A stretch of DNA of 64,000 nucleotides from Candidatus Krumholzibacteriia bacterium (lineage in GTDB: Bacteria > Krumholzibacteriota > Krumholzibacteriia > WVZY01 > JAKEHA01): contig JAOUHG010000002.1 in assembly GCA_029865265.1 (NCBI GenBank), positions 181,933-245,932 on the forward strand. The letters are read 5' to 3'. The notes below the pieces were generated by a model that was given only the letters and a program-made list of their open reading frames with translations, searched no databases and had not been told where the DNA came from. The position numbers and the translations under genes were made by a program. Positions 1-8,171 of the stretch are shown here, piece by piece; the stretch's first letter is position 1; each line of letters opens with the position of its first letter.

Positions 1-373
1 TCTCCATCTTCGCCTTGACGGCGTCACGGTTGATGCCGTTCACGTTGAAGCTGCGCTCGAATTTCGTGGAGCGATACTCGCGGCGGATCAGCCCCTTCTC
101 CTCGTGCTGCTCCGACTTCTCGCCGCGCACGATCAGGGTGTCGCCCTCGATGTTCACCGACACGTCCTGCTTGTCCAGGCCCGGCATCTCCATGCTGAAG
201 ACGAACGCGTCGTCCAGCTCGGCGATGTTGGTCCGCGGCAGGCGGATCGAGGCCCAGCCCTCTTCGGTACTCTCCGCGTCACCAAAGACGCGCTCGAGCG
301 GGAAGCCCCAGTTCAGCCGGTCGAAGAGACGATCGATGGGGGTGGCGGGGCTTTCGTACTTCATGAGTTTCAT
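1..373 (-). CDS. Hsp20/alpha-crystallin small heat-shock protein, partial (C-terminus beyond window)
   Basis: Small heat-shock proteins hold unfolding proteins in the cytoplasm without using ATP. The 124 visible codons show a short N-terminal arm rich in Leu, Arg and Asp. An alpha-crystallin core follows, recognisable by EMPGLDKQDVSV, a GDTLIVRGE strand, the EYRSTKFERSF segment and the start of a NVNGINRD loop. The end of the core and the C-terminal IxI tail lie past the left edge. The start is chosen because a GGAGG lies nine bases upstream; a second Met three codons later is less well placed. It is downstream of, and co-directional with, an MFS gene but has its own 230-base upstream region with a sigma-54-like promoter. 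Confidence 0.93.
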   Translation of the reverse strand, partial: MKLMKYESPATPIDRLFDRLNWGFPLERVFGDAESTEEGWASIRLPRTNIAELDDAFVFSMEMPGLDKQDVSVNIEGDTLIVRGEKSEQHEEKGLIRREYRSTKFERSFNVNGINRDAVKAKME

Positions 374-453
374 ATTCAGTGACCTCCGTTGGTCTGCATG
401 TTCAGAGAGTTCGATGTCGCAAATGATGATGCGTTCAACGAGGGAGAGGAATT

Positions 454-468
454 GCACGCGCCGTGCCA
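454..468 (-). promoter_or_regulatory. Sigma-54-like (-24/-12) promoter for the Hsp20 gene
   Basis: Read on the minus strand, the 15 bases are TGGCACG, four bases, then GTGC. This agrees with the TGGCACG-N4-TTGC consensus at every fixed position but one. The invariant GG and GC are spaced as required. Transcription would begin near 442, giving a leader of about 70 bases. An AT-rich patch (about 485-512) and an inverted repeat TGACA/TGTCA (552-577) lie upstream, where an activator could bind. The match is read by eye and no activator gene is visible here. Confidence 0.45.
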
Positions 469-606
469 GCGCGGAGCAACGGTGTATCTTTCATATTTAC
501 AATATATTAGAGATTCGCCCGGCGCGCCGTCCCCGGCGTGGGGCACAGGGCTGACACAGGCATCTGCCACACTGTCATGTTTGCGGTTACCGTCTGCGCC
601 GCGATG

Positions 607-1968
607 TCACAGTGGCGTGGCAGCCGCGTCCGCCGTGACGCGACGCGCGGACCGCGGCTCGGCGAGGCGGGCGCTGATCACGATGTTGGCCACCGCGGCG
701 GCGCCCCCGAAGGCGAACAGCGTGGTGAATCCCAGGGTTTCCGCCACGATGCCACCCAGGATGGGGCTGAGCATGAACGGAAACGAGAGGGAGTTCATGA
801 AACCCACGTACAGGGGACGGCGATCCGGGGGTGCGGACTCGAGCAGGTAGGTGTGGTTGGCGATGAAGCGACCGCTGCGCACGAAGCCGTTGATGAGAAA
901 GGTCGAGGCGACGAGCAGGAAGACAGAGATCGATCCCGGCGCGGGTGCTGCGCGGGTGAGCCACAGCATCACCAGCGGCGGCAGCAGGCTGGCCACCGCG
1001 GTGCTCAGGAACACGATGCGGTTGCCGCGCCGGTCGAGCAGCGGTCCCCAAAGCACGTTGGACAGCATGCCCGCGCCGATCCATATGGAGAGGAAGAGCC
1101 CCACACTGGCTTCGGAGAAGCCGAGACGCACGTAGGCGTAGGTGGCGTAGAACGGAAACGCCATGGCGGTGAGCTGGTAGAACACGCGCATGAGCAGGTA
1201 AGCACGGTAGTGCGGCATGCGCCGCAGCATGGCCACCCCGTCGGCGATCTGGTGTCGCAGCGCGGGAGGGCGGGTCACGTGCTCGGCGGGCGGCTCGCGC
1301 ACGAACATGTAGGCAAGCACACCGCACGACGTGATGACGCCGCCGATGATGATCAGGATTCCGTAGTCGTAAGGGAACGCGTGATCGCTCAGGCGCAGGA
1401 ACCGGGCGCACACCGTGACCCAGCGGTAGACCGCACTGTTGGCCCACATCGCGCCCGGGTCACCGTCGAGCACCGCGGCGATGAGAAGCCCCGCCAGCAC
1501 ACCCAGCGCACCACCCAGCACGCGCCGGCCCGCAAAGAACGAGCCGCGCTCCCGGATGGGAACCGTCTTGGATGTGATCTCCAGAAACGGCACGCCCCCC
1601 ACCCCGGCCGCGAGCGCATTGATGGACAGTCCCGTGATGACGCTCGCCATGAGCAGAGTCGGATGATCCGGCCCGATGAGGTAGACGCTCACCCCGGCTC
1701 CCACGAAACCCAGGAAGCGGAACACCGATGAGGCCGCGTAGATGGGCAGTACGCGGCGGCGCGCCTGCGCCATGCTGGCCACGAACACCTGCGGAAAGAA
1801 CCAGCCCGCGGTGAAGGCGGCGCTCACGAAGCCGATCACCACTGCCCCGCCGCCCAGCGTCGCGATGAAGACCGGCAGCACGGTGAACGGGTCGACGAAG
1901 GCGTTGCCCAGGTTGACCAGCATCCCGTTGATGATGCCGAGGGTGTGGTTGCGTCTGGATGCCGTCAT
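607..1968 (-). CDS. Major facilitator superfamily transporter
   Basis: This 453-residue protein is an inner-membrane permease of the major facilitator type. It has about twelve hydrophobic segments in two halves, separated by a charged central loop (around residues 225-250) that starts with VREPPAEH. A motif-A-like loop, GPLLDRRGNR, sits in the second half near residue 320, while the first-half equivalent is degenerate (ASMAQARRR). The N-terminus (LGIINGMLVNLGNAFVDP) resembles MFS proteins of uncultivated bacteria. The substrate cannot be read from sequence. It is transcribed divergently from acpS, and its GAGGA ribosome site is close to the ATG. It probably forms its own unit, because the downstream Hsp20 gene has a separate promoter region. 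Confidence 0.85.
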   Translation of the reverse strand: MTASRRNHTLGIINGMLVNLGNAFVDPFTVLPVFIATLGGGAVVIGFVSAAFTAGWFFPQVFVASMAQARRRVLPIYAASSVFRFLGFVGAGVSVYLIGPDHPTLLMASVITGLSINALAAGVGGVPFLEITSKTVPIRERGSFFAGRRVLGGALGVLAGLLIAAVLDGDPGAMWANSAVYRWVTVCARFLRLSDHAFPYDYGILIIIGGVITSCGVLAYMFVREPPAEHVTRPPALRHQIADGVAMLRRMPHYRAYLLMRVFYQLTAMAFPFYATYAYVRLGFSEASVGLFLSIWIGAGMLSNVLWGPLLDRRGNRIVFLSTAVASLLPPLVMLWLTRAAPAPGSISVFLLVASTFLINGFVRSGRFIANHTYLLESAPPDRRPLYVGFMNSLSFPFMLSPILGGIVAETLGFTTLFAFGGAAAVANIVISARLAEPRSARRVTADAAATPL

Positions 1969-2006
1969 GATTCCTCGCAGCGCACGCTAAACCCCAAACA
2001 CGCGCG

Positions 2007-2036
2007 TGGCAAGCGCGGACCTGTGTCGGCTATACT
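2007..2036 (+). promoter_or_regulatory. Possible sigma-70 promoter for acpS
   Basis: A TATACT -10 element at 2031-2036 lies 53 bases before the acpS start. The best -35 candidate, TGGCAA at 2007-2012 with an 18-base spacer, matches the consensus at only half its positions. It is the only convincing -10 in the short divergent region. Confidence 0.27.
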
Positions 2037-2089
2037 TTCCGCTTCCGCGCCGGGCCGCAGGCAAGCGGCAGCGGCGCTGGGAACGCACC

Positions 2090-2464
2090 ATGATCAAGGG
2101 AATCGGAATCGACTCCATCCTGCTGGCCCGCGTTGCGCGCGTGCGGGAGAACTACCCGGATCGCTTTCCCGCCCGCATCCTGACCGAGGCGGAACGCGAG
2201 TACGTGCTGCGCTACGCGGACCCCGTGCCGCGCATCGCGGGGCGCTTCGCCGCCAAGGAGGCGTGCATGAAGGCGCTGGGAACCGGGTGGGGATACGGGG
2301 TGCGCTGGCGCGACATCGAGGTGATACGCATCCCCAGCGGCAAGCCGGTGATGCAACTGCACGGCCGCGCCCGGGAACTGATGGACTCGCTTGGCGCCAC
2401 GGTGGTGCATTGCACCATCACCCACACCGACGAGCACGCCATGGCAATCGTGATTCTGGAATAG
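2090..2464 (+). CDS. acpS: Holo-[acyl-carrier-protein] synthase
   Basis: AcpS transfers 4'-phosphopantetheine from coenzyme A to the serine of acyl carrier protein, activating it for fatty-acid synthesis in the cytoplasm. At 124 residues it has the family's usual length. The N-terminal GIGIDSILLARV holds the Mg-binding Asp8. The second signature RFAAKEACMKALGTG holds the metal ligand Glu57, and the end is THTDEHAMAIVI. The open frame extends upstream to 2006, but homology begins at MIKGIGID, so the start is set at 2090. A weak GGGA lies upstream. The gene stands alone, converging on the epimerase gene with three bases between the stops. Confidence 0.95.
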   Translation: MIKGIGIDSILLARVARVRENYPDRFPARILTEAEREYVLRYADPVPRIAGRFAAKEACMKALGTGWGYGVRWRDIEVIRIPSGKPVMQLHGRARELMDSLGATVVHCTITHTDEHAMAIVILE

Positions 2465-2467
2465 CGC

Positions 2468-3490
2468 TCAGCGACGGCGCACGCCGAGGCCGGGTTCGCG
2501 GGGCAACACCAGCCTGCCCGCCACCACCGTCACGCCCTCGAACGGGTCGTCCGCCAGCAGCAGATTGCCGTCGAGGTCCGCCCAGTCGGCCAGCGGACTC
2601 AGGTGCGCGGCCGCGGTCACGCCCAGTGACGTCTCCAGCATGCAGCCGATCATGACCTTCAGCCCGTGCGCCCGCGCCCGCTCTATCATCTGCAGCGCGG
2701 GCGTGATGCCGCCACACTTCATGAGCTTGATGTTGATGCCGTGTCCCTGGTCGTGGCAGCGGTCGACGTCGTCCGGTCCCGAGATGCTCTCGTCGAGCAC
2801 GACGGGCAGCGGACTCACCAGCTTCAGCTGGCGCAACCCGTCCACGTCCTCGCGCGCGATGGGCTGCTCGCAGAACTCCACGCCGCGCCGGTACAGATCC
2901 AGCGTCTTTTCCAGGGCGGTTTCCGCGTCCCAACCCTCGTTGGCGTCCACGCGAACCACCTTCCCGCTGCGGGTCATGACGCGATCCACGATCTCGAGGT
3001 CGCCCGGAAGCCCCACCTTCACCTTGAGCACCTGGTAGGCGGCGGCCGCGTCGACCCTGGCATCGATGACGTCGGGCCGGTCGATGCCGATAGTGAAAGA
3101 CGTGAGGGGCGCGCGCAGCGGATCGGCGCCAATCAGGCTCCACACCGGCGCGTCCGCGCAGCGGCCGGCGTGATCCCACAGCGCCATGTCCAGCGCCGCG
3201 CGCACGGATGCGTGCGCCTGCAGGCGCTGGTGGAGTTCCTCGCCGGGCTGGTTGAGGCGCCGGCGCACCTCGGACGGCTCGGCATCGAGCAGGCGGCCGA
3301 TGGCGTTGACCGCGGATCGTACGGTCATGGCATCCTCGCCGTAGTACCCCTGTGGTGCGGCCTCGCCCATGCCGCGCACACCGTCGGCTTCCAGCGTCAG
3401 CACGAATATGTCGCGCACCTGCTTGGTCTCCCGCGCAATCTTGAAGGGGTGCGCGGTCTCCACCCGAATGGGTTCCACTTCCAGTTTCAT
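2468..3490 (-). CDS. Enolase-superfamily epimerase: N-acetyl-D-glutamate racemase (DgcA-like) or L-Ala-D/L-Glu epimerase
   Basis: This 340-residue protein belongs to the muconate-lactonising subgroup of the enolase superfamily, which racemises or epimerises at an acidic carbon using two lysines and Mg. An N-terminal capping domain precedes a barrel with the base pair KVK (156-158), metal ligands Asp182 (VDANEGW), Glu208 (EQP) and Asp233 (DES), and the second base in NIKLMK near Lys255. A DLD motif (305-307) is present; in Ala-Glu dipeptide epimerases the equivalent DxD binds the dipeptide amino group. The start overlaps the stop of the DUF1611 gene (ATGA), with a GGGAG site. That partner is typical of the DgcN-DgcA D-glutamate pathway, so N-acetyl-D-glutamate is the alternative substrate. 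The fold is certain; the substrate is not. Confidence 0.85.
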   Translation of the reverse strand: MKLEVEPIRVETAHPFKIARETKQVRDIFVLTLEADGVRGMGEAAPQGYYGEDAMTVRSAVNAIGRLLDAEPSEVRRRLNQPGEELHQRLQAHASVRAALDMALWDHAGRCADAPVWSLIGADPLRAPLTSFTIGIDRPDVIDARVDAAAAYQVLKVKVGLPGDLEIVDRVMTRSGKVVRVDANEGWDAETALEKTLDLYRRGVEFCEQPIAREDVDGLRQLKLVSPLPVVLDESISGPDDVDRCHDQGHGINIKLMKCGGITPALQMIERARAHGLKVMIGCMLETSLGVTAAAHLSPLADWADLDGNLLLADDPFEGVTVVAGRLVLPREPGLGVRRR

Positions 3491-4578
3491 GCATCACTCC
3501 CGCTTGGAATCGCCCCGGTGTCGCGCAGCGCGTCGAGCAGAAAGCCGGCACCGAAGCGCACCGCGTCGGTGGCGGGCAGGCCGGTCTCCTGCCGCGCGGC
3601 CTCGATGGCGCGGTGGGCATCGGGCTCGCCGAGCGCGGCGGTGTTCAGGGCAAGCGCCACCACACGGGAACGCTTGTACGGCCGCATCATGGCCTCGTAG
3701 CCGGCGATGATCTCGGCCAGCGGCGGAATCGGGATGGTGAAGCGCTTGTAGCGCGTCCGCCCCGGCGCGTGCACCAGCACCATCGCATCCGGCATCGATC
3801 CATACAAGAGACCCAGCATGACCGCGCCGTAGCCGGGGTGCATGAGCGCGCCCTGCCCTTCCACGAACACCACGTCCATCGCGTCGCCCTCCAGGTTGAC
3901 AAGCGCCTCGGTGGCCCCGCCGACGAAGTCCGCAACCACGCGGTCCACCGGGACACCCCGCCCGCGCAGGATGATCCCCGTCTGTCCGGTGGCCGCCCAT
4001 GCCGCACGCAACCCCCTGCCCTTCGCGGCGCGCGCGAGCTCCAGGGCGACCGTCATCTTGCCGGCTCCGCAGTCGCTGCCCACGGTGAGCACCACGCTCG
4101 CACCCGTGTTGCAGCCGGCGCCGGTGGACACCAACCGCGCCTCCGGCACGCGGCGCACGTCCCAGATGCGCGCCCCCGAGGCCAGAGCCAGCGCGCGCAG
4201 CTCGGCGTCGTCCTCCAGAAACACGTGCAGACCGCTCACCACGTCGACGCCCGCTCGCAGGCAGGCGGCGACAACCGCGCGATCCCCCGCCTCCAGCACG
4301 CCGCCGGTGGGTGCAACCCCCACCACCGCCACCTCGGGGCGGGCGCGCAGCCCCTCCTCGATGGTCGCCACCACCGGCGCAGCGCAATCCACGCCGAGCA
4401 CGTCGCGCACGCTGCGGCCCGCGCGCGACGCATCCAGCACCGCCACCACGTCCCCGGGGCGGTCCATCGCCACGCACACCGCCGTCTTGCCGTCCGCAGC
4501 CGAGAAGCGGCCGTCGGCGAGGAGCAGCAGGCGCCGGCCGGCAAGGGCGAAGGGCGCGGTCACGACGGGCGTGGTCAT
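3487..4578 (-). CDS. DUF1611 family protein, DgcN-like D-glutamate N-acetyltransferase
   Basis: DUF1611 proteins have a Rossmann-like N-terminal domain and a C-terminal P-loop domain. This 363-residue protein shows both: a region ending in RIWDVRRVP (about 1-145), then a P-loop GSDCGAGKMT at 167-176, ATGQTGIIL near 196 and VEGQGALMHPGYG near 239. One member, DgcN, was reported as an N-acetyltransferase for D-glutamate acting with the racemase DgcA; I rely on that family knowledge and cannot prove the reaction here. The gene follows the second CNNM gene after three bases and overlaps the epimerase gene by four. No separate ribosome site is seen, so translational coupling is likely. Confidence 0.82.
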   Translation of the reverse strand: MTTPVVTAPFALAGRRLLLLADGRFSAADGKTAVCVAMDRPGDVVAVLDASRAGRSVRDVLGVDCAAPVVATIEEGLRARPEVAVVGVAPTGGVLEAGDRAVVAACLRAGVDVVSGLHVFLEDDAELRALALASGARIWDVRRVPEARLVSTGAGCNTGASVVLTVGSDCGAGKMTVALELARAAKGRGLRAAWAATGQTGIILRGRGVPVDRVVADFVGGATEALVNLEGDAMDVVFVEGQGALMHPGYGAVMLGLLYGSMPDAMVLVHAPGRTRYKRFTIPIPPLAEIIAGYEAMMRPYKRSRVVALALNTAALGEPDAHRAIEAARQETGLPATDAVRFGAGFLLDALRDTGAIPSGSDA

Positions 4579-4581
4579 GGC

Positions 4582-5562
4582 TCAGTCGAACTCGTCCACG
4601 ATGACACCCACCAGGCGCTTGAGAATGTCGTCGAGCGTGGTCATGCCCACGCAGGTTCCGTCGGGGCGCCGGATCAACGCCATGTGACGGCCGCCCTCAC
4701 GCATCTGCAGGAGGACGTCGGAGAGCCGCGCGTTCTCGGGCACCGCATACGGAGGCTGCAGGTTCCTGCGCAGCGCCTCGCGGTCGTGGGCGGTTACGAA
4801 TTCGTGCACCGAAATCACACCCACCACGTTGTTGCGCTGCCCGCGGTACACGGGGTAACGCGAAAATCGCTCGTGAGCGATGACACCACGCTGGTCGTCG
4901 AAGGGCACGTCACCATCCAGCATGAGCACCACCTCAAGCGGTGTCATGGCGTCGCGGATGGAGAGATCCTTGAGTTCGATGGCACGGTCGATCAACTCAG
5001 TGGTCTCCGGCGCAATGAGCCCCGCGCCCCGGCTGTCGCCGATGTGGAACAGCAGTTCCTCCATGGAAACATTGAGCAGGCGCGACGACGGGCTGATGGG
5101 CAGGAAGCGCGTGAATACGTCGGAGAGGAACGTGAATGTGCGTACCAGCGGGTACAGAAGGCCGGTCAGCACGCGCAGGATGTCCACGCTGCCCAGCGCC
5201 GCGCGCGTTGAGTAGTAGAGGAACAGCCCCTTGGGGATGACCTCGTTGAAGATCAACGTCACCGGCACCAAGATGAGCGTGGCCAGCGTTGCCCCCGACG
5301 TGCCGTAGTGGCGGGCCATCAGTGCGGTGAAAGTGGTGGTGCAGCCGATGATGGCGAGGTTGGTGCCCACCAGGACCGAACTCAGCAGGTAGCGCGGGTT
5401 CTCCAGCAACGCCAGCACGCGCCGCGCGCGACGGTCGCCGGCGTCGGCCAGGTGGCGCAGGCGCAGGCGGTCGGCGGCGATGAACGCCGTCTCACTGCCC
5501 GAATAGAAGATACCGAGCACGAATGCCACCACCGAGATGATGATGAGGTGGCGGTCGCTCAC
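4582..5562 (-). CDS. CNNM/CorC-type membrane protein with CBS pair (short paralogue)
   Basis: CNNM/CorC proteins are inner-membrane proteins linked to magnesium or cobalt export. This 326-residue copy has a DUF21 transmembrane domain (about 1-150) with the family's SGSETAFIAADRLRLRHL and NEVIPKGLF motifs. A pair of CBS domains (about 195-320) follows, including RDAMTPLEVVLM and TTLDDILKRLVGVIVDEF. It stops directly after the CBS pair and lacks the C-terminal CorC_HlyC domain of its neighbour. The start is GTG, overlapping the upstream stop as GTGA. It could form a heterodimer with the upstream paralogue; that is inference. Confidence 0.88.
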   Translation of the reverse strand: MSDRHLIIISVVAFVLGIFYSGSETAFIAADRLRLRHLADAGDRRARRVLALLENPRYLLSSVLVGTNLAIIGCTTTFTALMARHYGTSGATLATLILVPVTLIFNEVIPKGLFLYYSTRAALGSVDILRVLTGLLYPLVRTFTFLSDVFTRFLPISPSSRLLNVSMEELLFHIGDSRGAGLIAPETTELIDRAIELKDLSIRDAMTPLEVVLMLDGDVPFDDQRGVIAHERFSRYPVYRGQRNNVVGVISVHEFVTAHDREALRRNLQPPYAVPENARLSDVLLQMREGGRHMALIRRPDGTCVGMTTLDDILKRLVGVIVDEFD

Positions 5563-6800
5563 AGCTTTTCCACCCGGATCTTGCGAATGCGATTGGGTTG
5601 CGCGGAGATGACGTGGAAGCGCAACCCCTGCGCCACGATGGTCTCGCCTTCGCGCGGGATCCTCCCCAGCAACCCCAGCACGAACCCGGCCACTGTCTCG
5701 TGCTCTTCGTCGCGCAGCGCGGTATCGAATTCCTCGTTGAAATCATCCAGCTCCATGGTGCCGTCGACGACGATGCGCTTGTCGTCGATGCGCTGGAATG
5801 GCTGCGAACGCGGCTCGCGCGCGTTGCGAATTTCGCCCACCAGTTGCTCCAGGATGTCCTCGATGGTCACCACGCCCGCAAACGAACCGTATTCGTCGAG
5901 CGCGATCGCCACGTGTATCTTGCGTGTTTGCAGTTCTCCGTATAACTCAACGATGGAGGCCGTTTCCTGGATGAAGAAGACCTCGTGCAGGCGCGCACGC
6001 AGGTCGTCCTCCGTCCTCGCCGCGTCCGGGTCCACCAGGTCCTTCACATGCAGGATGCCGATGACGTCGTCGGAAGACTCCTCGCGGATCGGAATGCGCG
6101 ACCTTCCGCTGCTGGCGAACAGTTGCACCAGTTCTTCCCGCCCCGCGCTGACCGGAGCCGACGTCACCTGGATACTGGGCGTCATGATCTCCTTGACGAC
6201 CTTCTGACGGAACTCCAGCACGTGCGAGAGGATCTCGTACTCGAACGCGCCCACCGCGCCCTCGCGGCGGCCGATGCGCACCGCCGTCAGCAGTTCGTCC
6301 CAGGAGTAGGATCTGCTCGCGGCGCCCAGCCGTCCGCGCAGCACGTCGATCACGCGATCGGTGAAAAGGGTGAGCGGAACCCGTACGGGCAGAAAGAGCG
6401 TGTGCAGGACGGAAAGCGGAAACACCACCCCGCGTGCGAATCGCTCCGGACTGTGCAGGCCCAGCGCCTTGGGGATGATCTCCCCGAACAGCATGATGAG
6501 CACCGCCATCACCACGAACGAGTAGCCCGCGCCCCGCTCGCCAAACGATTCCAGCGCGATGGCAGTAGCGGTGCTGGTGGCGAAGATGTTGACGGTCAGG
6601 TTGCCGAGCAGAATGGTAATGAGCAGCCGGCGCGGCCGTTCCAGGAGCCGTGACACCAGGCGGCCCGCGCCGGAGACGTCACGCAGCGCGCGCAGATGTG
6701 AGCGGCTGAGAGAAAAAAGGGCGGCCTCGGAGCCGGAAAAGAAACCGGACAGCAGGAGCAGAACGAGAAGACCGGCAGTATAGAGGAGTACGTCGCCCAC
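5559..6800 (-). CDS. CNNM/CorC family transporter with CBS and CorC_HlyC domains (full-length paralogue)
   Basis: This 413-residue protein has the complete family layout. A DUF21 membrane domain comes first (about 1-180; SGSEAALFSLSRSHLRAL, GEIIPKALG). Two CBS domains follow (about 205-325; KEIMTPSIQV, YGSFAGVVTIEDILEQLVGEI). A CorC_HlyC domain ends the protein (about 335-413; VVDGTMELDDFNEEF, TVAGFVLGLLGRIP). Such proteins act at the inner membrane, probably moving Mg or related cations. The start codon is GTG, 17 bases after the cpoB stop, with no clear ribosome site. The short paralogue follows with a GTGA overlap, so the two are probably made together. Confidence 0.9.
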   Translation of the reverse strand: MGDVLLYTAGLLVLLLLSGFFSGSEAALFSLSRSHLRALRDVSGAGRLVSRLLERPRRLLITILLGNLTVNIFATSTATAIALESFGERGAGYSFVVMAVLIMLFGEIIPKALGLHSPERFARGVVFPLSVLHTLFLPVRVPLTLFTDRVIDVLRGRLGAASRSYSWDELLTAVRIGRREGAVGAFEYEILSHVLEFRQKVVKEIMTPSIQVTSAPVSAGREELVQLFASSGRSRIPIREESSDDVIGILHVKDLVDPDAARTEDDLRARLHEVFFIQETASIVELYGELQTRKIHVAIALDEYGSFAGVVTIEDILEQLVGEIRNAREPRSQPFQRIDDKRIVVDGTMELDDFNEEFDTALRDEEHETVAGFVLGLLGRIPREGETIVAQGLRFHVISAQPNRIRKIRVEKL

Positions 6801-6816
6801 GACGGCGGGCCCGGGG

Positions 6817-7566
6817 TCAGTTGCCCAGTTCGGCGAGGGCGCTGCGGGCCTGCTTGGCTTCCTCGGTTGTGGGGTGCTTTTCGATCAGCGTGTTGAACGC
6901 CTTCTCGGCCAGGCCCCGTTCTTCGAGTTGCAGGTAGGCGCGCCCCATCTTGAGGTACGCGGCCGGCACCAGGCGCGCGTTCGGGTAGTCGGTAACCACG
7001 CGCTGGAACTCGCCCGCCGCTTCCAGGTAGCGCTCGGTGGCGTAGTTGCACTCGCCCAGGTAATAGTGGGATTCGACCGCGCGCGGACCCTCGGGGAACC
7101 GGGCCAGGTAGTCCTGCAGGCCCTGCGCGGCGAGTTCGTAGTTGCCGCGCGTCACGTCCATGTACGCCCCGCGGTAGATCTCCTCCGCCGCCTGCGCGAG
7201 GGAGTCGGCGGGGGGAACAGGCGAGGGGCGTGAACCGCTGCTGCGGCCACGCCCCCCACGGTTGACACTCAACTGTTCGCTGTCCTCGATGCGGCTCACC
7301 AGAACGCGCACCGCCTCATCGAGTTCCGACAGCGTCACCGAGGTCTGAGCCTGAAAGGACGTCCGCTCCTCGCTGTCGCGGGCGATCTGATCCTCCAGGC
7401 GCTGGATCCGCTCCAGAAGCTGCTGCTGATCGGTCCGCAGCGTATCGGCCACGCGCGCAGCGTGGTCGGAGTTGACCGGGCCCTTGACCAGCTTGGCCCC
7501 GTAGCAACCCGACAGCACCGCCCCCGCGACGGCGATTCCGAGGATTCTGAACGTACGGCGGATCAA
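6817..7566 (-). CDS. cpoB: Tol-Pal system protein CpoB/YbgF, lipoprotein with TPR repeats
   Basis: CpoB links the Tol-Pal machine to septal peptidoglycan synthesis in the periplasm. The 249 residues begin with a signal peptide ending in the lipobox LSGC (Cys21). A coiled-coil stretch rich in Gln, Leu and Glu (about 38-100) comes next, then a short Gly/Ser/Pro linker. At least three TPR-type repeats follow (about 125-245; for example SHYYLGECNYATERYLEAAG). The start codon is TTG, the only in-frame start before the lipobox. A lipid anchor is unusual for E. coli CpoB, which is soluble, but occurs in other phyla. The position right after pal supports the call. Confidence 0.88.
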   Translation of the reverse strand: MIRRTFRILGIAVAGAVLSGCYGAKLVKGPVNSDHAARVADTLRTDQQQLLERIQRLEDQIARDSEERTSFQAQTSVTLSELDEAVRVLVSRIEDSEQLSVNRGGRGRSSGSRPSPVPPADSLAQAAEEIYRGAYMDVTRGNYELAAQGLQDYLARFPEGPRAVESHYYLGECNYATERYLEAAGEFQRVVTDYPNARLVPAAYLKMGRAYLQLEERGLAEKAFNTLIEKHPTTEEAKQARSALAELGN

Positions 7567-7585
7567 CTCGGTGTTCGATCCGGCG

Positions 7586-8086
7586 TTACTTTACGACGAA
7601 GTGCGCACGACGATTCTTGGCCCACGCCGTTTCGTCGTGACCAGGATCGAACGGGCGCTCCTTGCCGTAGCTCACGGTGGTGATGCGCGACGCGTTGACG
7701 CCCATTGCCACCAGGTAGTCGCGTGCGGCGTTGGCGCGCTTCTCGCCCAGAGCCAGGTTGTAGGCCTTGGTGCCGCGCTCGTCGCAGTGGCCCTCGATGG
7801 TGATCATCTTGTCCGTCACACGCTTCATCTCGCGCGCGTTGGCTTCGAGCGTGCCCTTGGCTTCCGCGCTCAGGCTGTAGGAGTCGAACGCGAAGAACGC
7901 GTCGCTCAACGCCATCGGAGAAACTTCCTTCACCGGCTCCTGTACCACCGGCTTCTCGACCGGCTCCTCGACGACCGGCGCGGGCGCAGCATCGACCGGC
8001 TCATCCATCGCCTTCTTGCCGCCGCAACCCGCGACGAACACCATGCTCGACACCGCGAGCAACCACATCAAACGCTTGGCAATCAT
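7586..8086 (-). CDS. pal: Peptidoglycan-associated lipoprotein Pal
   Basis: Pal is the outer-membrane lipoprotein that tethers the membrane to peptidoglycan and binds TolB. A signal peptide ends at the lipobox VAGC, followed by an acidic, Pro/Val-rich linker. An OmpA-type peptidoglycan-binding domain covers the last 110 or so residues: [29 protein letters not shown] and the closing NRRAHFVVK. Two ATG codons compete. The one at 8092 lies only two bases from the GGAGG, whereas 8086 lies eight bases away, so 8086 is used (166 residues). It sits between tolB and cpoB as in many bacteria. Confidence 0.96.
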   Translation of the reverse strand: MIAKRLMWLLAVSSMVFVAGCGGKKAMDEPVDAAPAPVVEEPVEKPVVQEPVKEVSPMALSDAFFAFDSYSLSAEAKGTLEANAREMKRVTDKMITIEGHCDERGTKAYNLALGEKRANAARDYLVAMGVNASRITTVSYGKERPFDPGHDETAWAKNRRAHFVVK

Positions 8087-8171
8087 TCCCATGACCTCCT
8101 CGGATCAGTCCTCGTGCGTGACCATACAAAACGGGGCATCCAAAATCGCAACGTTCTTATTTTTCCCGTAT

